DNA of 64,000 nucleotides. It comes from Sutterella sp. AM11-39 (GTDB lineage Bacteria; Pseudomonadota; Gammaproteobacteria; Burkholderiales; Burkholderiaceae_F). Location of the stretch: NCBI RefSeq assembly GCF_003472385.1, contig NZ_QRLV01000006.1:62001-126000 (forward strand). Reading direction: 5' to 3'. The notes beneath the pieces are model-generated. The model was not told the DNA's origin, did no database searches, and saw only the letters and a list, made by a program, of their open reading frames with translations. The position numbers and the translations under genes were made by a program. This document shows, in pieces, positions 43,887 to 52,484 of this stretch (position 1 is the first letter of the stretch; every line of letters begins with the position of its first letter).

Positions 43887-44957
43887 TATTCGGCTCTCAA
43901 GTGGCTCGAATCCACAGGTGTCTTTTTCGGTCCGGTTTTTACCGCGAAGTCAGGTCTGCATCCGCGATGCTTTGCAATGCCCGGCAACTCCGCAGGCCGC
44001 AGCTATGTGCTAGCCATGGCGCGATGCGTGAGAGACGCCGGTGCCGCATTCCGACTCAACAGCCAGGTGGTGGGCTTTGAAAGAATCTCTTCGGGCGGCT
44101 GGATCGTGAACGTGAAGGAATCTGCCGGCGGCAAAACAACATCGAAGACCTATGTTGCGAAAAGCCTGGTGATTGCTTCCGGAGGCTTTACAGCAGACCG
44201 TAAGCGCTGCGCACGAATTGATCCGCGTCTGACGGCCGAAGTGCACACGACCGCCAATCCTTACGGTACCGTCTGGGACGGAGCGACGTCTGAGATTTTG
44301 GACGCCGCACAGGCCGTGGGCGCCGCGGTGACCGACGGCTTCGGCCTGCAGCTTCTGCCCTTCTGGGGCGGTCGATTGCTGGACTACGACGGCGGCGACA
44401 TCTATGTGAATGCCGCCGGCGAACGGTTTGTGAACGAATCCCTTCCTTGGAAGGTCATCACCGACAAGATGCTTGACCTTGACGACCGCAGCTGCTGGGT
44501 GATCACGGACGCCCGATCGCACAAGGGCGCCATGCTGGGGCTGAAGCTCATCAACGGCATTGTCTATAAAGCCGACACCATCGAAGAGATGGCTAGCCGT
44601 ATGCACGTCCCCTCCCCGGTTCTCAAAAAGACGATCGAGACCTACAACAAGAGCGTGGATAAGGGGTACGACGAGGCCACCGGGAAGACGATCTTTTCTC
44701 AGCGCATCGAACAGCCGCCTTTTTACTTCGGCAAGGAGTCAATCTACATACACACGACGCTTGACGGCATCCGCACGGATGAGCACGCGCGTGTTTTGTC
44801 GGTGCAAGGGCTGCCGATGCCGGGGCTCTTCGTGGCAGGAGAAATCGCTGGCGGGATCTTCGGCACTGACCGACTGGGCGGCGCGAGCATGACCAACTGC
44901 CTTGTGATGGGGCGACGTGTCGGTAAAAATGCGGCGATCAACGCCAGAAAAGGTTGA
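43884..44957 (+). pseudogene. Flavocytochrome c-family FAD reductase lacking its N-terminal part
   Basis: From 43884 the frame reads DYSALKWLESTGVFFGPVF, then MPGNSAGRSYVLAMARCVRD and on to the normal C-terminus (GLFVAGEIAGGIFGTDRLGGAS). The signal peptide and the GxGxxG FAD-binding segment, roughly 130 residues, are gone. The gene now joins the aroD remnant out of frame. The rest is uninterrupted for 326 codons, so the deletion is recent. The active-site segment reads GERFVNESLPWK, without the fumarate Arg in register. Confidence 0.85.
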
Positions 44958-44984
44958 CCGCCGCGAACCGGTTGCACATTAAGC

Positions 44985-45800
44985 TCATTGCTTCTTGCTC
45001 GTAGGCTTGAGCGTGTAATTGAGCTTCGAGTCGATGCGCTTGAAGTCTTTGGTGAGCATCGTGAGCGTCTGATTCATCGGGTCATAAAGGAAATTGGCTT
45101 CGGGTTTGCCGTCGTCTCCCACAAGTTGCCACACCGTGGCGTCCTCATCTTCCGTCGTACCGCGCTGGGTGAGGCGTTTGCCGATTGACTCAAACGTCAC
45201 GTCCTTACCCTTTTCCGCTTCCAGGTAGGTCATCGCAAGGTGATACGCTCCGTCGCCGCTATAAGAGCGGTGGCGCACCGTGAGCTGATAGCGGATGCCG
45301 GGGCAGGAAGCCGCAGGCAGCACGCCTTCGAAGTATTCCTCTTCCCACGGACCGAGCGACGCGTCCACGTCAGATTTGGACTGCGAGGCAATGAGTTTCA
45401 TGCGCTTTTCAATGGTCCAAACACCGTCTTTGTGACGCAGATTCTTGGTGTCGTCGTCTTCCACATTCCAAACGTAGCCGCCTTTGGGCAGTGACCGGCG
45501 CTGCAATGTCTCATGCTTCTTTCCGGCGTCTGAATACAGGTGCGCGAGCTTTCCGTCGGGACTGAAGAGCACGTAGAAGTCCGAAAACCGGGCGTCGACC
45601 GAGCCGATGCGAATCGCCTTGTCAAAGAGCGTGTATGCCGTGACCGTTTCGTTGGCCTTAAGGATCGGTTCTTCGGGAACAACCGTCTGCACGATCGGCA
45701 TTAGTGCCGATTTCTCCATGACGGGCGGTGTAGTTTGTTGAGGTGCCGTACATCCGGCCAACACGACGCAACCGATCATTGCCAACGAAAGCTTCTTCAT
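44985..45800 (-). CDS. NlpE-like outer-membrane lipoprotein
   Basis: 271 residues. Signal MKKLSLAMIGCVVLAGC with a perfect lipobox (LAGC). The C-terminal part matches the NlpE N-domain pattern: YFEGVLPAASCPGIRYQLTV compares with Y-x-GxLPCADCxGI, but the first Cys of the CADC pair is replaced (AASC). A lone Cys remains, so the metal or redox site of NlpE is probably lost. NlpE monitors lipoprotein sorting and surface contact in enterobacteria. ATG at 45800 starts the signal peptide. A small membrane protein gene lies upstream. Confidence 0.65.
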   Translation of the reverse strand: MKKLSLAMIGCVVLAGCTAPQQTTPPVMEKSALMPIVQTVVPEEPILKANETVTAYTLFDKAIRIGSVDARFSDFYVLFSPDGKLAHLYSDAGKKHETLQRRSLPKGGYVWNVEDDDTKNLRHKDGVWTIEKRMKLIASQSKSDVDASLGPWEEEYFEGVLPAASCPGIRYQLTVRHRSYSGDGAYHLAMTYLEAEKGKDVTFESIGKRLTQRGTTEDEDATVWQLVGDDGKPEANFLYDPMNQTLTMLTKDFKRIDSKLNYTLKPTSKKQ

Positions 45801-45856
45801 ATTTTTGACCCTCGACGAAAAACGCGGCAAGTTGGACTCGCCGCGTCGATACTGCA

Positions 45857-46186
45857 TCAGACGTTTTCGTTCGTCTTGTCCGCACTCTTATTTCGCCCGA
45901 ATGCCTTCCAGGCGAGCCAGACAACCGCAATCAATAGTGCAACCGTCAGTAAACCACCAAAGCCGTGGAACGGAAAACCGAAGTGCCCGAAACCGTGGTG
46001 CATGACATCGCCGAAACGCGTTAGCCAGTCGCAGCCGATTCCGAAGTGAAATCCGCCGGGGCCTCCCGGCAACAAAAACCAAACAATGGCGCCGATGGCC
46101 AGGGCGATTGCGAGAAATTTGGCGGGCAGCTGAATCAACAGAGCAACGAGACCTGCCAGAAGCAAGAGTTCGAAGAAAAAGTGCAT
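45857..46186 (-). CDS. Small membrane protein of unknown function
   Basis: 109 residues. Two or three hydrophobic helices (FFFELLLLAGLVALLIQL, FLAIALAIGAIVWFLL, LLTVALLIAVVWLAWKAF) surround a Gly/His/Phe-rich middle (VMHHGFGHFGFPFHGFGG) that could bind metal. No family recognised. It precedes the NlpE-like gene by 56 bp on the same strand and may be co-transcribed. Confidence 0.6.
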   Translation of the reverse strand: MHFFFELLLLAGLVALLIQLPAKFLAIALAIGAIVWFLLPGGPGGFHFGIGCDWLTRFGDVMHHGFGHFGFPFHGFGGLLTVALLIAVVWLAWKAFGRNKSADKTNENV

Positions 46187-46371
46187 GGTGAAATCCCGAA
46201 AGTATTTGCTGAGAACAATTATCACCTCAAATTGCGACAATAACTTCGAGCTTTACCTAACTTTGCCTTTCTTTGAGTTTCGTACAGTTATGGATGCCAT
46301 GGAGAAACGATAGACAAAAAGAGCGCCGAGGTATTTGATTTGGAAACACCTATCGACGCTCTTCAAAATTG

Positions 46372-46560
46372 TCACTGAACTTGCTTTTGTTGTTCTGTGT
46401 TATAGCGAGATCCTACGATTGGAATGGCAGCCACTGTTTTTTCAAGTTCTTCCCACTCGGATTGCTCCAGCTTGAAGTCAAGCGAGCGCAGGTTTTCTTC
46501 CAGATGCGAAAGTTGGTGGTTCCGGAAATCAGAACGATCCATTCTTGCCAGTACCGAGCA
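46372..46560 (-). pseudogene. Degraded 3' end of an aldo-keto reductase gene
   Basis: On the minus strand one frame reads WIVLISGTTNFR and the next continues HLEENLRSLDFKLEQSEWEE, then AAIPIVGSRYNTEQQ and a stop at 46372. Compare PIPGTTKLHRLEENV in the gene at 28176. The frameshift and the absence of upstream sequence show a relic. The rest of the gap 46187-46851 holds nothing recognisable. Confidence 0.7.
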
Positions 46561-46851
46561 TGCTGAACGGATGCGGCCGCTATTGAGAGGACTGCGACAA
46601 CAAACTTCAGAAAGCCTCGGCGCTTCGTGACTACCGCGGTTTTCTTTTCGGTCGTTGTTCTATCTCTGCAGAGACGGCTTCATGGGCACAGACGAGAAAG
46701 GCGTTGAGATAGCGGTGACAAAGCGAAAAGCGCGGCATGGCAAAACAGACATCTGGCAGAAATATCTTCTCGGACAAGCCTATCACAGCGCTAGCCTGCA
46801 GATTACCCCGGTGTTAGACTGATTTCGTTACACGTTTCGTTCTGTATCGAA

Positions 46852-47607
46852 ATGGATTTCAATACTCTGTTGGTTGTTTGTCCGCTGGTCTTTCTCGGCG
46901 GCTTTGTCGACGCCGTCGGTGGCGGCGGCGCTCTGATTGCCGTGCCTGCATATCTACTGGCAGGCATCCCGCCGCATATGGCAATCGGTACCAACAAACT
47001 CTCAAGCTGCATGGGTAAGGCCGCGTCGATCTTCAAGCTCGCCCGCAGCGGTTTTGTGGATTGGAAGCTCGCCCCTCTTCCCGTTTTGGTTTCCTTCGTC
47101 GGCAGTTACGCGGGCGCGTCCATTGCTTTGAACCTTCCGCCGGAAGTCTTTGAAATTATCCTTCTGGTCTTGCTACCGATCGTTGCCGCAATTGTTTTGC
47201 GCAAACGTAAGCACGACTCAGAACATATCGATATGCCGTATTCCAAACGAGTCGGCATATTGTCTTCCTGCGCTTTTGTGTGCAATGCCTACGACGGGTT
47301 TTATGGTCCCGGTTCCGGGACATTCCTTCTCGTGTCTTTTTCCACATTCGGCGGCTTGGATGTGCGCGAAGCTTCCGGTCAAACAAAGGTCGTTAACATT
47401 GCCGGAGCCGGTGCAGCGCTGGTGACTTTCGCTCTGGCAGGACAAGTCGACTGGCATCTCGGATTGATTGCCGGGCTCTTCGGAATTGCCGGGCATTATC
47501 TGGGTGCAACGCTTGTCGTTAAAAACGGCACTGCAATCGTTCGGCCCATCATTCTCGTCGTGCTGCTTGCTCTTTTTGCCAAGACGCTTTGGCAATACTT
47601 CGTATAA
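46852..47607 (+). CDS. TauE/SafE (TSUP) family permease
   Basis: 251 residues, eight membrane helices, with the family start FLGGFVDAVGGGGALIAVPA and the repeat YDGFYGPGSGTFLLVSF. Members export or import sulfite, sulfoacetate, sulfonates or other organosulfur anions. It stands alone on its strand. Given the sulfur chemistry elsewhere in the window a sulfur anion is plausible, but the substrate is not shown. Confidence 0.88.
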   Translation: MDFNTLLVVCPLVFLGGFVDAVGGGGALIAVPAYLLAGIPPHMAIGTNKLSSCMGKAASIFKLARSGFVDWKLAPLPVLVSFVGSYAGASIALNLPPEVFEIILLVLLPIVAAIVLRKRKHDSEHIDMPYSKRVGILSSCAFVCNAYDGFYGPGSGTFLLVSFSTFGGLDVREASGQTKVVNIAGAGAALVTFALAGQVDWHLGLIAGLFGIAGHYLGATLVVKNGTAIVRPIILVVLLALFAKTLWQYFV

Positions 47608-47648
47608 AAGGACCACTTTCACAGAAGGTAGATCTTAGTGTATCGAGT

Positions 47649-47662
47649 TTGATTTGCATCAA
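47649..47662 (+). promoter_or_regulatory. Consensus FNR/ANR box without a downstream gene
   Basis: TTGATTTGCATCAA matches TTGAT-N4-ATCAA exactly. It sits between two convergent genes and is followed at 47682-47714 by an imperfect hairpin (TTCGGATCCCGT with ACGGAATCCGAA). Confidence 0.5.
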
Positions 47663-47753
47663 AGATTTACACGGTTTTCCTTCGGATCCCGTAAATATTT
47701 ACACGGAATCCGAACATAGCGCGTGTTTTAGCCGTATAGAAGCCGTTTTGCTG

Positions 47754-48593
47754 TCACGGTTGCTTCGTGATGTCAATTCCGAAGAATTGCACCGAAATCT
47801 TGCCCAGTTCACCTGAGGTTCGCAGTTCTGCGATGGTGTCGTTGACAACCTTTCTGAGCGACTCAGTCTGCGGCGATTTCTTCAGAGGAATGCCGATTTC
47901 GCCAGCCTGCGGCGTATAGAGCGCAATTTTGATCTTGGCATCCGGATGAGCCTTGGTGTAGTCCAGGTATGTCACTTCCGAGTTGAGCGTCGCGTCGATG
48001 CGCCTGGAGCGTAAAAGCTCAAACGTCTGGTTGATATCGTCCACACCGATCACCTTGGCTCCCGCTTCTTCAGCAGCCAGAGCATAGGTGCTTGAAATGG
48101 TGTTGGCCGTCGTTTTGCCCTTGAGATCCTGCATAGTCTTGATGTCGGCGCGATCGTCGTTGACAATCACCGCGACGCGGTCATAGGCGTAAGGATCCGA
48201 GAAGCTGTATGCCTGACTGCGTTCCTTGGTGATGCCCACGCCGTTGATCATCAGGTCATAACGTCCCGCGTCAAGCCCCGCGAGCAGTCCGTCCCATTTG
48301 CCTTCGACAAACTGAGCCTTGACGCCGATCTTTTGGGCGATTCTCTCGCCGATGGCCACGTCAAAACCTGTGAGTTTGCCGTCTTTATCGTGATAGGTCC
48401 ACGGAGACCAAGTTCCTTCCATGGCAATTGTGATCGAGCCGCGTGACTTGATCGTTTCCAGTAGATCCTGCGTTTGCGCTTGAGCTGTTTTTGCCGCAGG
48501 CTCAGGCTTAGCGTCTTCTCCGCACCCTGTCAGTGCCGCCGTCAATAAAACTGTGGATGCGAGCATCGTCAGTGTTTTGAGGTTTCTTGTCAT
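47754..48593 (-). CDS. Amino-acid ABC transporter substrate-binding lipoprotein, cystine type
   Basis: 279 residues. A lipoprotein signal (LLTAALTGC) precedes a family 3 solute-binding domain: GSITIAMEGTWSPWTYHDKD, LTGFDVAIGERIA, GLDAGRYDLMINGVGITKER, FSDPYAYDRVAVIV. These segments are closest to cystine-binding TcyJ/FliY. It captures substrate in the periplasm for the permease and ATPase encoded upstream in the same operon. Confidence 0.9.
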   Translation of the reverse strand: MTRNLKTLTMLASTVLLTAALTGCGEDAKPEPAAKTAQAQTQDLLETIKSRGSITIAMEGTWSPWTYHDKDGKLTGFDVAIGERIAQKIGVKAQFVEGKWDGLLAGLDAGRYDLMINGVGITKERSQAYSFSDPYAYDRVAVIVNDDRADIKTMQDLKGKTTANTISSTYALAAEEAGAKVIGVDDINQTFELLRSRRIDATLNSEVTYLDYTKAHPDAKIKIALYTPQAGEIGIPLKKSPQTESLRKVVNDTIAELRTSGELGKISVQFFGIDITKQP

Positions 48594-48632
48594 ACGTTTT
48601 TCCCTTTTCCAAATCGATTGTTTGCTGGGTGC

Positions 48633-49367
48633 TCAGGCAAGCGTTTCCAAAAATTCTTTTGTTCGGAGTTCTTTCGGGTTCCCAAAGATCGTCTGTGCGT
48701 CTCCTGCTTCCACCACATGCCCGGCTTCCATAAAGACAACTTTGTTGGCGACGCCTTTGGCAAAGGAGAGTTCATGCGTGACGACGACCATCGTGAGTCC
48801 CTGTTGAGCAAGCTCTTTCAGAATCGAGAGCACGTCACGCGTAAGTTCCGGGTCAAGAGCGGATGTCGGCTCATCGAAGTAAATGATGTCCGGATCGCCT
48901 GCGAGCGCTCGTGCGATGGCCACGCGCTGTTGTTGACCTCCCGAGAGCTCACTCGGATAGGCGTTTTCGCGGTGTGTCAGGGAAAAGCGAGCCAGTAGCT
49001 CATGCGCCTTAGCTTGCGCCAGTTCCTTTTTGATTCCTCTTCCGACGATCAGTCCTTCGGTGATGTTTTCAAGCGCCGTCTTGTTCAGAAAGAGGTTGTA
49101 GTTTTGAAACACGAAACCCGTGCGCTTGCGGATCCTCAGAACGTTGTTGCGGGAGATCTTCGCCAGATCAAACATTTCGCCCGCAAAGGTCAACCGACCG
49201 CCGTCGGCTTTTTCCAAGAAATTCAGGCAACGTAAAAGCGTGGTCTTTCCCGATCCGCTCGGCCCGATGATCGCGACCACGTCCCCCTTCTCGACTTTCA
49301 GGTCAATGCCATGCAATACGGGTGTGCCCGGAAAGGTCTTGCGCAGATTTTCAACACTCAACAGCAT
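48633..49367 (-). CDS. Amino-acid ABC transporter ATP-binding protein
   Basis: 244 residues. Walker A GPSGSGKTTLL, Q-loop VFQNYNLFLNKTALENI, signature LSGGQQQRVAIARAL, Walker B IIYFDEPTSALDPEL and switch His in VVVTHELSFAK. Start set at 49367 (AAGGAG six bases upstream), which avoids overlap with the permease stop at 49384. It energises cystine or polar amino-acid uptake. Confidence 0.93.
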   Translation of the reverse strand: MLLSVENLRKTFPGTPVLHGIDLKVEKGDVVAIIGPSGSGKTTLLRCLNFLEKADGGRLTFAGEMFDLAKISRNNVLRIRKRTGFVFQNYNLFLNKTALENITEGLIVGRGIKKELAQAKAHELLARFSLTHRENAYPSELSGGQQQRVAIARALAGDPDIIYFDEPTSALDPELTRDVLSILKELAQQGLTMVVVTHELSFAKGVANKVVFMEAGHVVEAGDAQTIFGNPKELRTKEFLETLA

Positions 49368-49383
49368 GCGATGCTCCTTTGTC

Positions 49384-50052
49384 TCAGCGGGAGACATAGG
49401 TTCTCAGGCGCTTTTCGCCGTAACTCTGAAGGCGCGTGAGGACTGTGCAGAAAATGAGGTAAATCAAGCCGACTTCGACATAGAGCAGCAAAGGTTCGTA
49501 AGTGCGTGCCACGATGCGCTGCGTTGTCATGAACATTTCCGTGACGGTGATGTTGGCAGCAAGCGATGTGTCCTTCACCATGGCAATGAGCGAATTGCCA
49601 AGCGTCGGGAAAGCCGTTCGAAAAGCCTGGGGCAACACGATTCGGGCGATCGTCTGCAGATAGCTCATGCCGCTGCACAGGCCTGCTTCAAGCTGCCCGG
49701 CGGGAACAGATTCGAGTGCCGCACGGATGGTTTCGGCGCAGTAGGCACCCTCGTTGACGGCAAAGACGACTACCGCGGCGACGAACGGATTGATCAGCAC
49801 TCCTGCGTGAGGCAGACCGTAGAAGACGACGAAGAGCTGCACTAGAAGCGGCGTGCCGCGTGTGACCCAGATATAAAAGCGCGCGAGATCCTTCAGTACA
49901 GGCACGTGTGCGTACTGGATGAGCGCCACCACAACCGCGATGACGAGCGCTCCTGAAAAGGCGATCGCCGTAAGCGGAATGGTTACGGTCAAACCCGGCA
50001 GCAGAATTTGCCAGAAAGAATCGACAAAAAGATCGAATAGTGCAGTGTCCAT
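49384..50052 (-). CDS. Amino-acid ABC transporter permease, HisM/TcyL type
   Basis: 222 residues, five membrane helices. Typical segments: DSFWQILLPGLTVTIPLTAI, WVTRGTPLLVQLFVVFYGLP, ESVPAGQLEAGLCSGMSY and the EAA loop with PQAFRTAFPTLGNSLIAMVKDTSLA (split here by its Gly). ATG at 50052 begins the first helix; the 20 extra codons upstream are not family-like. It is first in the permease-ATPase-binding protein operon. Confidence 0.92.
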   Translation of the reverse strand: MDTALFDLFVDSFWQILLPGLTVTIPLTAIAFSGALVIAVVVALIQYAHVPVLKDLARFYIWVTRGTPLLVQLFVVFYGLPHAGVLINPFVAAVVVFAVNEGAYCAETIRAALESVPAGQLEAGLCSGMSYLQTIARIVLPQAFRTAFPTLGNSLIAMVKDTSLAANITVTEMFMTTQRIVARTYEPLLLYVEVGLIYLIFCTVLTRLQSYGEKRLRTYVSR

Positions 50053-50286
50053 TGTCAGTTCGTAAATCCGTTGAGCAGCAAAGTTGCATGCGTTTGCTGC
50101 CGACACCCGCACTTTAGGCAGTTACCACTGCCGCACTGTCATTTGAGTTTTGTTTTGAGACAAACGGACAAATAAAAGATATTGCGACGAGTGTCACACG
50201 GCCAAAGGCCCCTTGAATTGAAGCGGCACGGACTCGTTTGCTACCAAAGTCTGACAGTTGCGTAACGCATCTTTACAGTGACATCT

Positions 50287-50306
50287 CCCCTCACTTAAGT
50301 GAGGGG
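50287..50306 (-). repeat. Right-end palindrome of the IS200/IS605-type element (omega RNA 3' region)
   Basis: CCCCTCACTTAAGTGAGGGG is a perfect 20-bp palindrome overlapping the tnpB stop codon. In IS605-family elements the right-end hairpin lies here, and the omega (re)RNA that guides TnpB covers the tnpB 3' end. Flanking bases beyond 50286 on the minus side would act as guide. Confidence 0.65.
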
Positions 50307-51760
50307 CTTCCTGCTTCACAGCGAGTTCGGCATCTGAGTTTCCCCAGACACCTCTCCGGCTCCACAGGCATAACATCGGCCCAGCCCGGACCTAGCTTTA
50401 CATTTGTTGCCTTCGCTGGTTTCCCACGCAGCGTGGCTTTCACCTTTTTCGGTTCGAGTCTGCCTTCGCGGATCAGTTTCACTCCTGCCATCAGGATATT
50501 TCCTGCTGCCACATAATCCGCGTTCGCCGACTCAAATCCGCAGCTCACACAACGGAACTCCGACTGCGACGGTCGGTTCTTCCGCTCCACCCGACCGCAC
50601 TTCGGGCATCGCTGAGAGGTGTAGGCCGGCTCAACCTTCATGACAAGTTTGCCGGCCTTTTTGGCTTTGTACTTCAAATATTCTTCCGTCTTCCCCCAAC
50701 CGCTTGAGAGGATGGCTCGATTCAGTCCTGCTTTGGCTCGTGCGCCGTTAGGCAATGCTTTTGCGTTGTCATCGTATTTCGGCTCAGGTCTTTTGGTCAT
50801 GTTTTTGACCCTCAAGTCCTCAAGCACAAAAAACTGCACTTTGTCGTCACTGACCAAAGTATGCGAGGTCTGATGCGCAAAGTCGTTGATGACATTCTTG
50901 CGATAGTCAAACGTCCGTGCCACTTTCCGACGCATTTTTGCCCTGTTACGGCTGCCTTTTTCGCAACGGGCCATGCGCTTCTGATAATGCTTGCGCTGAC
51001 GTTCTTTGCGGCGGATCCTCTCCAGCTGATCCTTTGTCGGCGCATAAGGCTCGGGATCGTTACTTGTCTGAACCGGGCGCACGACACCTCGGTCGATCCC
51101 GTTTCCGCAGGCAATGAGTTCCTCTTCGGAGTATTGCCGCAGACGCTCAAGTATTTCCTTTTCTGTTTCGGGGAATCGCTCTTGTTCTGTCTCCTCGTAG
51201 CTCATGGAAACAATGAGCGCCTTGCTTGTCAGCGTCACGCTGACCATTGCCGGCACGACAAACTCACGGTGTGCCCGAAACAGAATCGTTCCGCCCGGAA
51301 TGCGTGCGGATCCGAATCGCAGTTCATACCAACCTGCGCGACTTGTAGGTTTAATCGTAAAGTAGGCTCGCGTCAGCAGCAGATGACGATCGGCGTCTTT
51401 GATGGCGCGCAACTTGGGACGAGCAGCCAGTCCGGTTGCCGCTCTTTTTGAGGCCTGACAAAAACGAAAAGCACCGATGCCCAGAATTGCCGAGGGAACC
51501 TGAGACAACCACGGTCTTTGTGCCTTATCAACGAAATGCGCGTATTTCTGATCGGGTTTGGGACGCGCTACGCGGCACTCATTCCGAATCGGCTGCTTAT
51601 GCCGTTCAGTTTCCGCTATCAGTCGGCTGAGGCTGTCAAAGAACCTCTGTTCCAGAACGCATTCGTTGTAGATAAACATCTGCCCGGCCGACCAGGTGAG
51701 GTAGGCCTCGCGTGCAGATGAATTCTTAAACCTGGCGGCAAATTTGCGTCCGGTGAGCAT
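50291..51760 (-). CDS. tnpB: RNA-guided nuclease TnpB of an IS200/IS605-type element
   Basis: 489 residues. RuvC catalytic residues are all present: Asp223 (GNGIDRGVVRPV), Glu314 (FFVLEDLRVKN) and Asp415 (NADYVAAGNIL). The zinc finger is intact (CPKCG at 385-389, CVSCG at 404-408). The N-terminal recognition part begins MLTGRKFAARFKNSS. At 489 residues it is longer than typical TnpB (about 400). No TnpA Y1 transposase gene is adjacent, so mobility would need one in trans. TnpB cleaves DNA next to the element-specific target motif, directed by omega RNA. Confidence 0.9.
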   Translation of the reverse strand: MLTGRKFAARFKNSSAREAYLTWSAGQMFIYNECVLEQRFFDSLSRLIAETERHKQPIRNECRVARPKPDQKYAHFVDKAQRPWLSQVPSAILGIGAFRFCQASKRAATGLAARPKLRAIKDADRHLLLTRAYFTIKPTSRAGWYELRFGSARIPGGTILFRAHREFVVPAMVSVTLTSKALIVSMSYEETEQERFPETEKEILERLRQYSEEELIACGNGIDRGVVRPVQTSNDPEPYAPTKDQLERIRRKERQRKHYQKRMARCEKGSRNRAKMRRKVARTFDYRKNVINDFAHQTSHTLVSDDKVQFFVLEDLRVKNMTKRPEPKYDDNAKALPNGARAKAGLNRAILSSGWGKTEEYLKYKAKKAGKLVMKVEPAYTSQRCPKCGRVERKNRPSQSEFRCVSCGFESANADYVAAGNILMAGVKLIREGRLEPKKVKATLRGKPAKATNVKLGPGWADVMPVEPERCLGKLRCRTRCEAGSPSLK

Positions 51761-51763
51761 AGG

Positions 51764-51781
51764 GTTCCTTTCACGAGGAAC
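51764..51781 (-). repeat. Left-end hairpin of the TnpB element
   Basis: GTTCCT-TTCACG-AGGAAC is an inverted repeat 3 bp before the tnpB start, in the place of the left-end subterminal hairpin of IS605-type elements. Confidence 0.5.
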
Positions 51782-51829
51782 TCAGTGTACAGACTACATT
51801 CATCTATTTGTTGTCTGCCTCCCAAAAAA

Positions 51830-52484
51830 ATAGCGTCGGGGTTTTAGAGCCGCATTCCTCCCCTGCATGATCTCTGGACCACCCGCGCAAGTCAAGGCAA
51901 GAAAGCCTTAACGAATCCGTACGATCGTTCGTTGATTGCGTTGTCTTGAGCGCAAAAAGCTTAGTTTTTTAACTGTGATCAGCCGCTGCGTAGAGCTGAG
52001 GCAAGAGACTTATCCACATCCTCGGCCGCTCATCCTACTAAATGGGCCGTAGGCCGAGGTTGTGGATAAGTCGAGCCGTGCTGGATAACAACTATTGATT
52101 CCAAACGACTACGCAAACTGATCGCTTTTTGTGTTGAAGCTTCAAGATTGACCGTCTCTGCTTGCCAGCTCTCTTCATTTGTGTTTTGGAAGGCCGCTTC
52201 CAATTAATCTCTCAGGTCTGTCGACGATTCAGGTAACCGCCATGGCCAAAAATGAACTTCAGAAACCTTGTCCTTGCCAAATAAATTCAAATGCCATTAT
52301 GGTAATCATTCAGGAATAGCTATCGGACAAGCCTTCGGAAAAAGGTCTCCTTATTTCAAATGATTAGATCCGGATTGACGGACTTCCTATCAGGCCGGCA
52401 CCTCCTTGTTAAGCGGTGTTTCTAACGCCATTTCACTCCACATAGAGCGTGTCATGCCGGCTTTCTGAATATTGAATTTTTCGA
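51830..52484. other. Intergenic stretch between the TnpB element and the ISL3 element
   Basis: No gene could be supported here. It holds the DnaA-box inverted repeat (52007-52072) and a 12-bp palindrome TTGAAGCTTCAA at 52134-52145. Confidence 0.6.
52007..52072. repeat. Inverted repeat carrying two consensus DnaA boxes
   Basis: Arms of 21 bp (52007-52027 and 52052-52072) differ at one position and surround a 24-base loop. Each arm contains TTATCCACA, the consensus DnaA box, in opposite orientation. The arms run on into CCTCGGCC. No replication gene is next to it. Confidence 0.8.

Noticed and set aside
51983..52090. Chromosomal origin of replication at the DnaA-box repeat
   Set aside because: Only two boxes, no AT-rich unwinding region next to them and no dnaA, dnaN, gyrB or parAB genes nearby.
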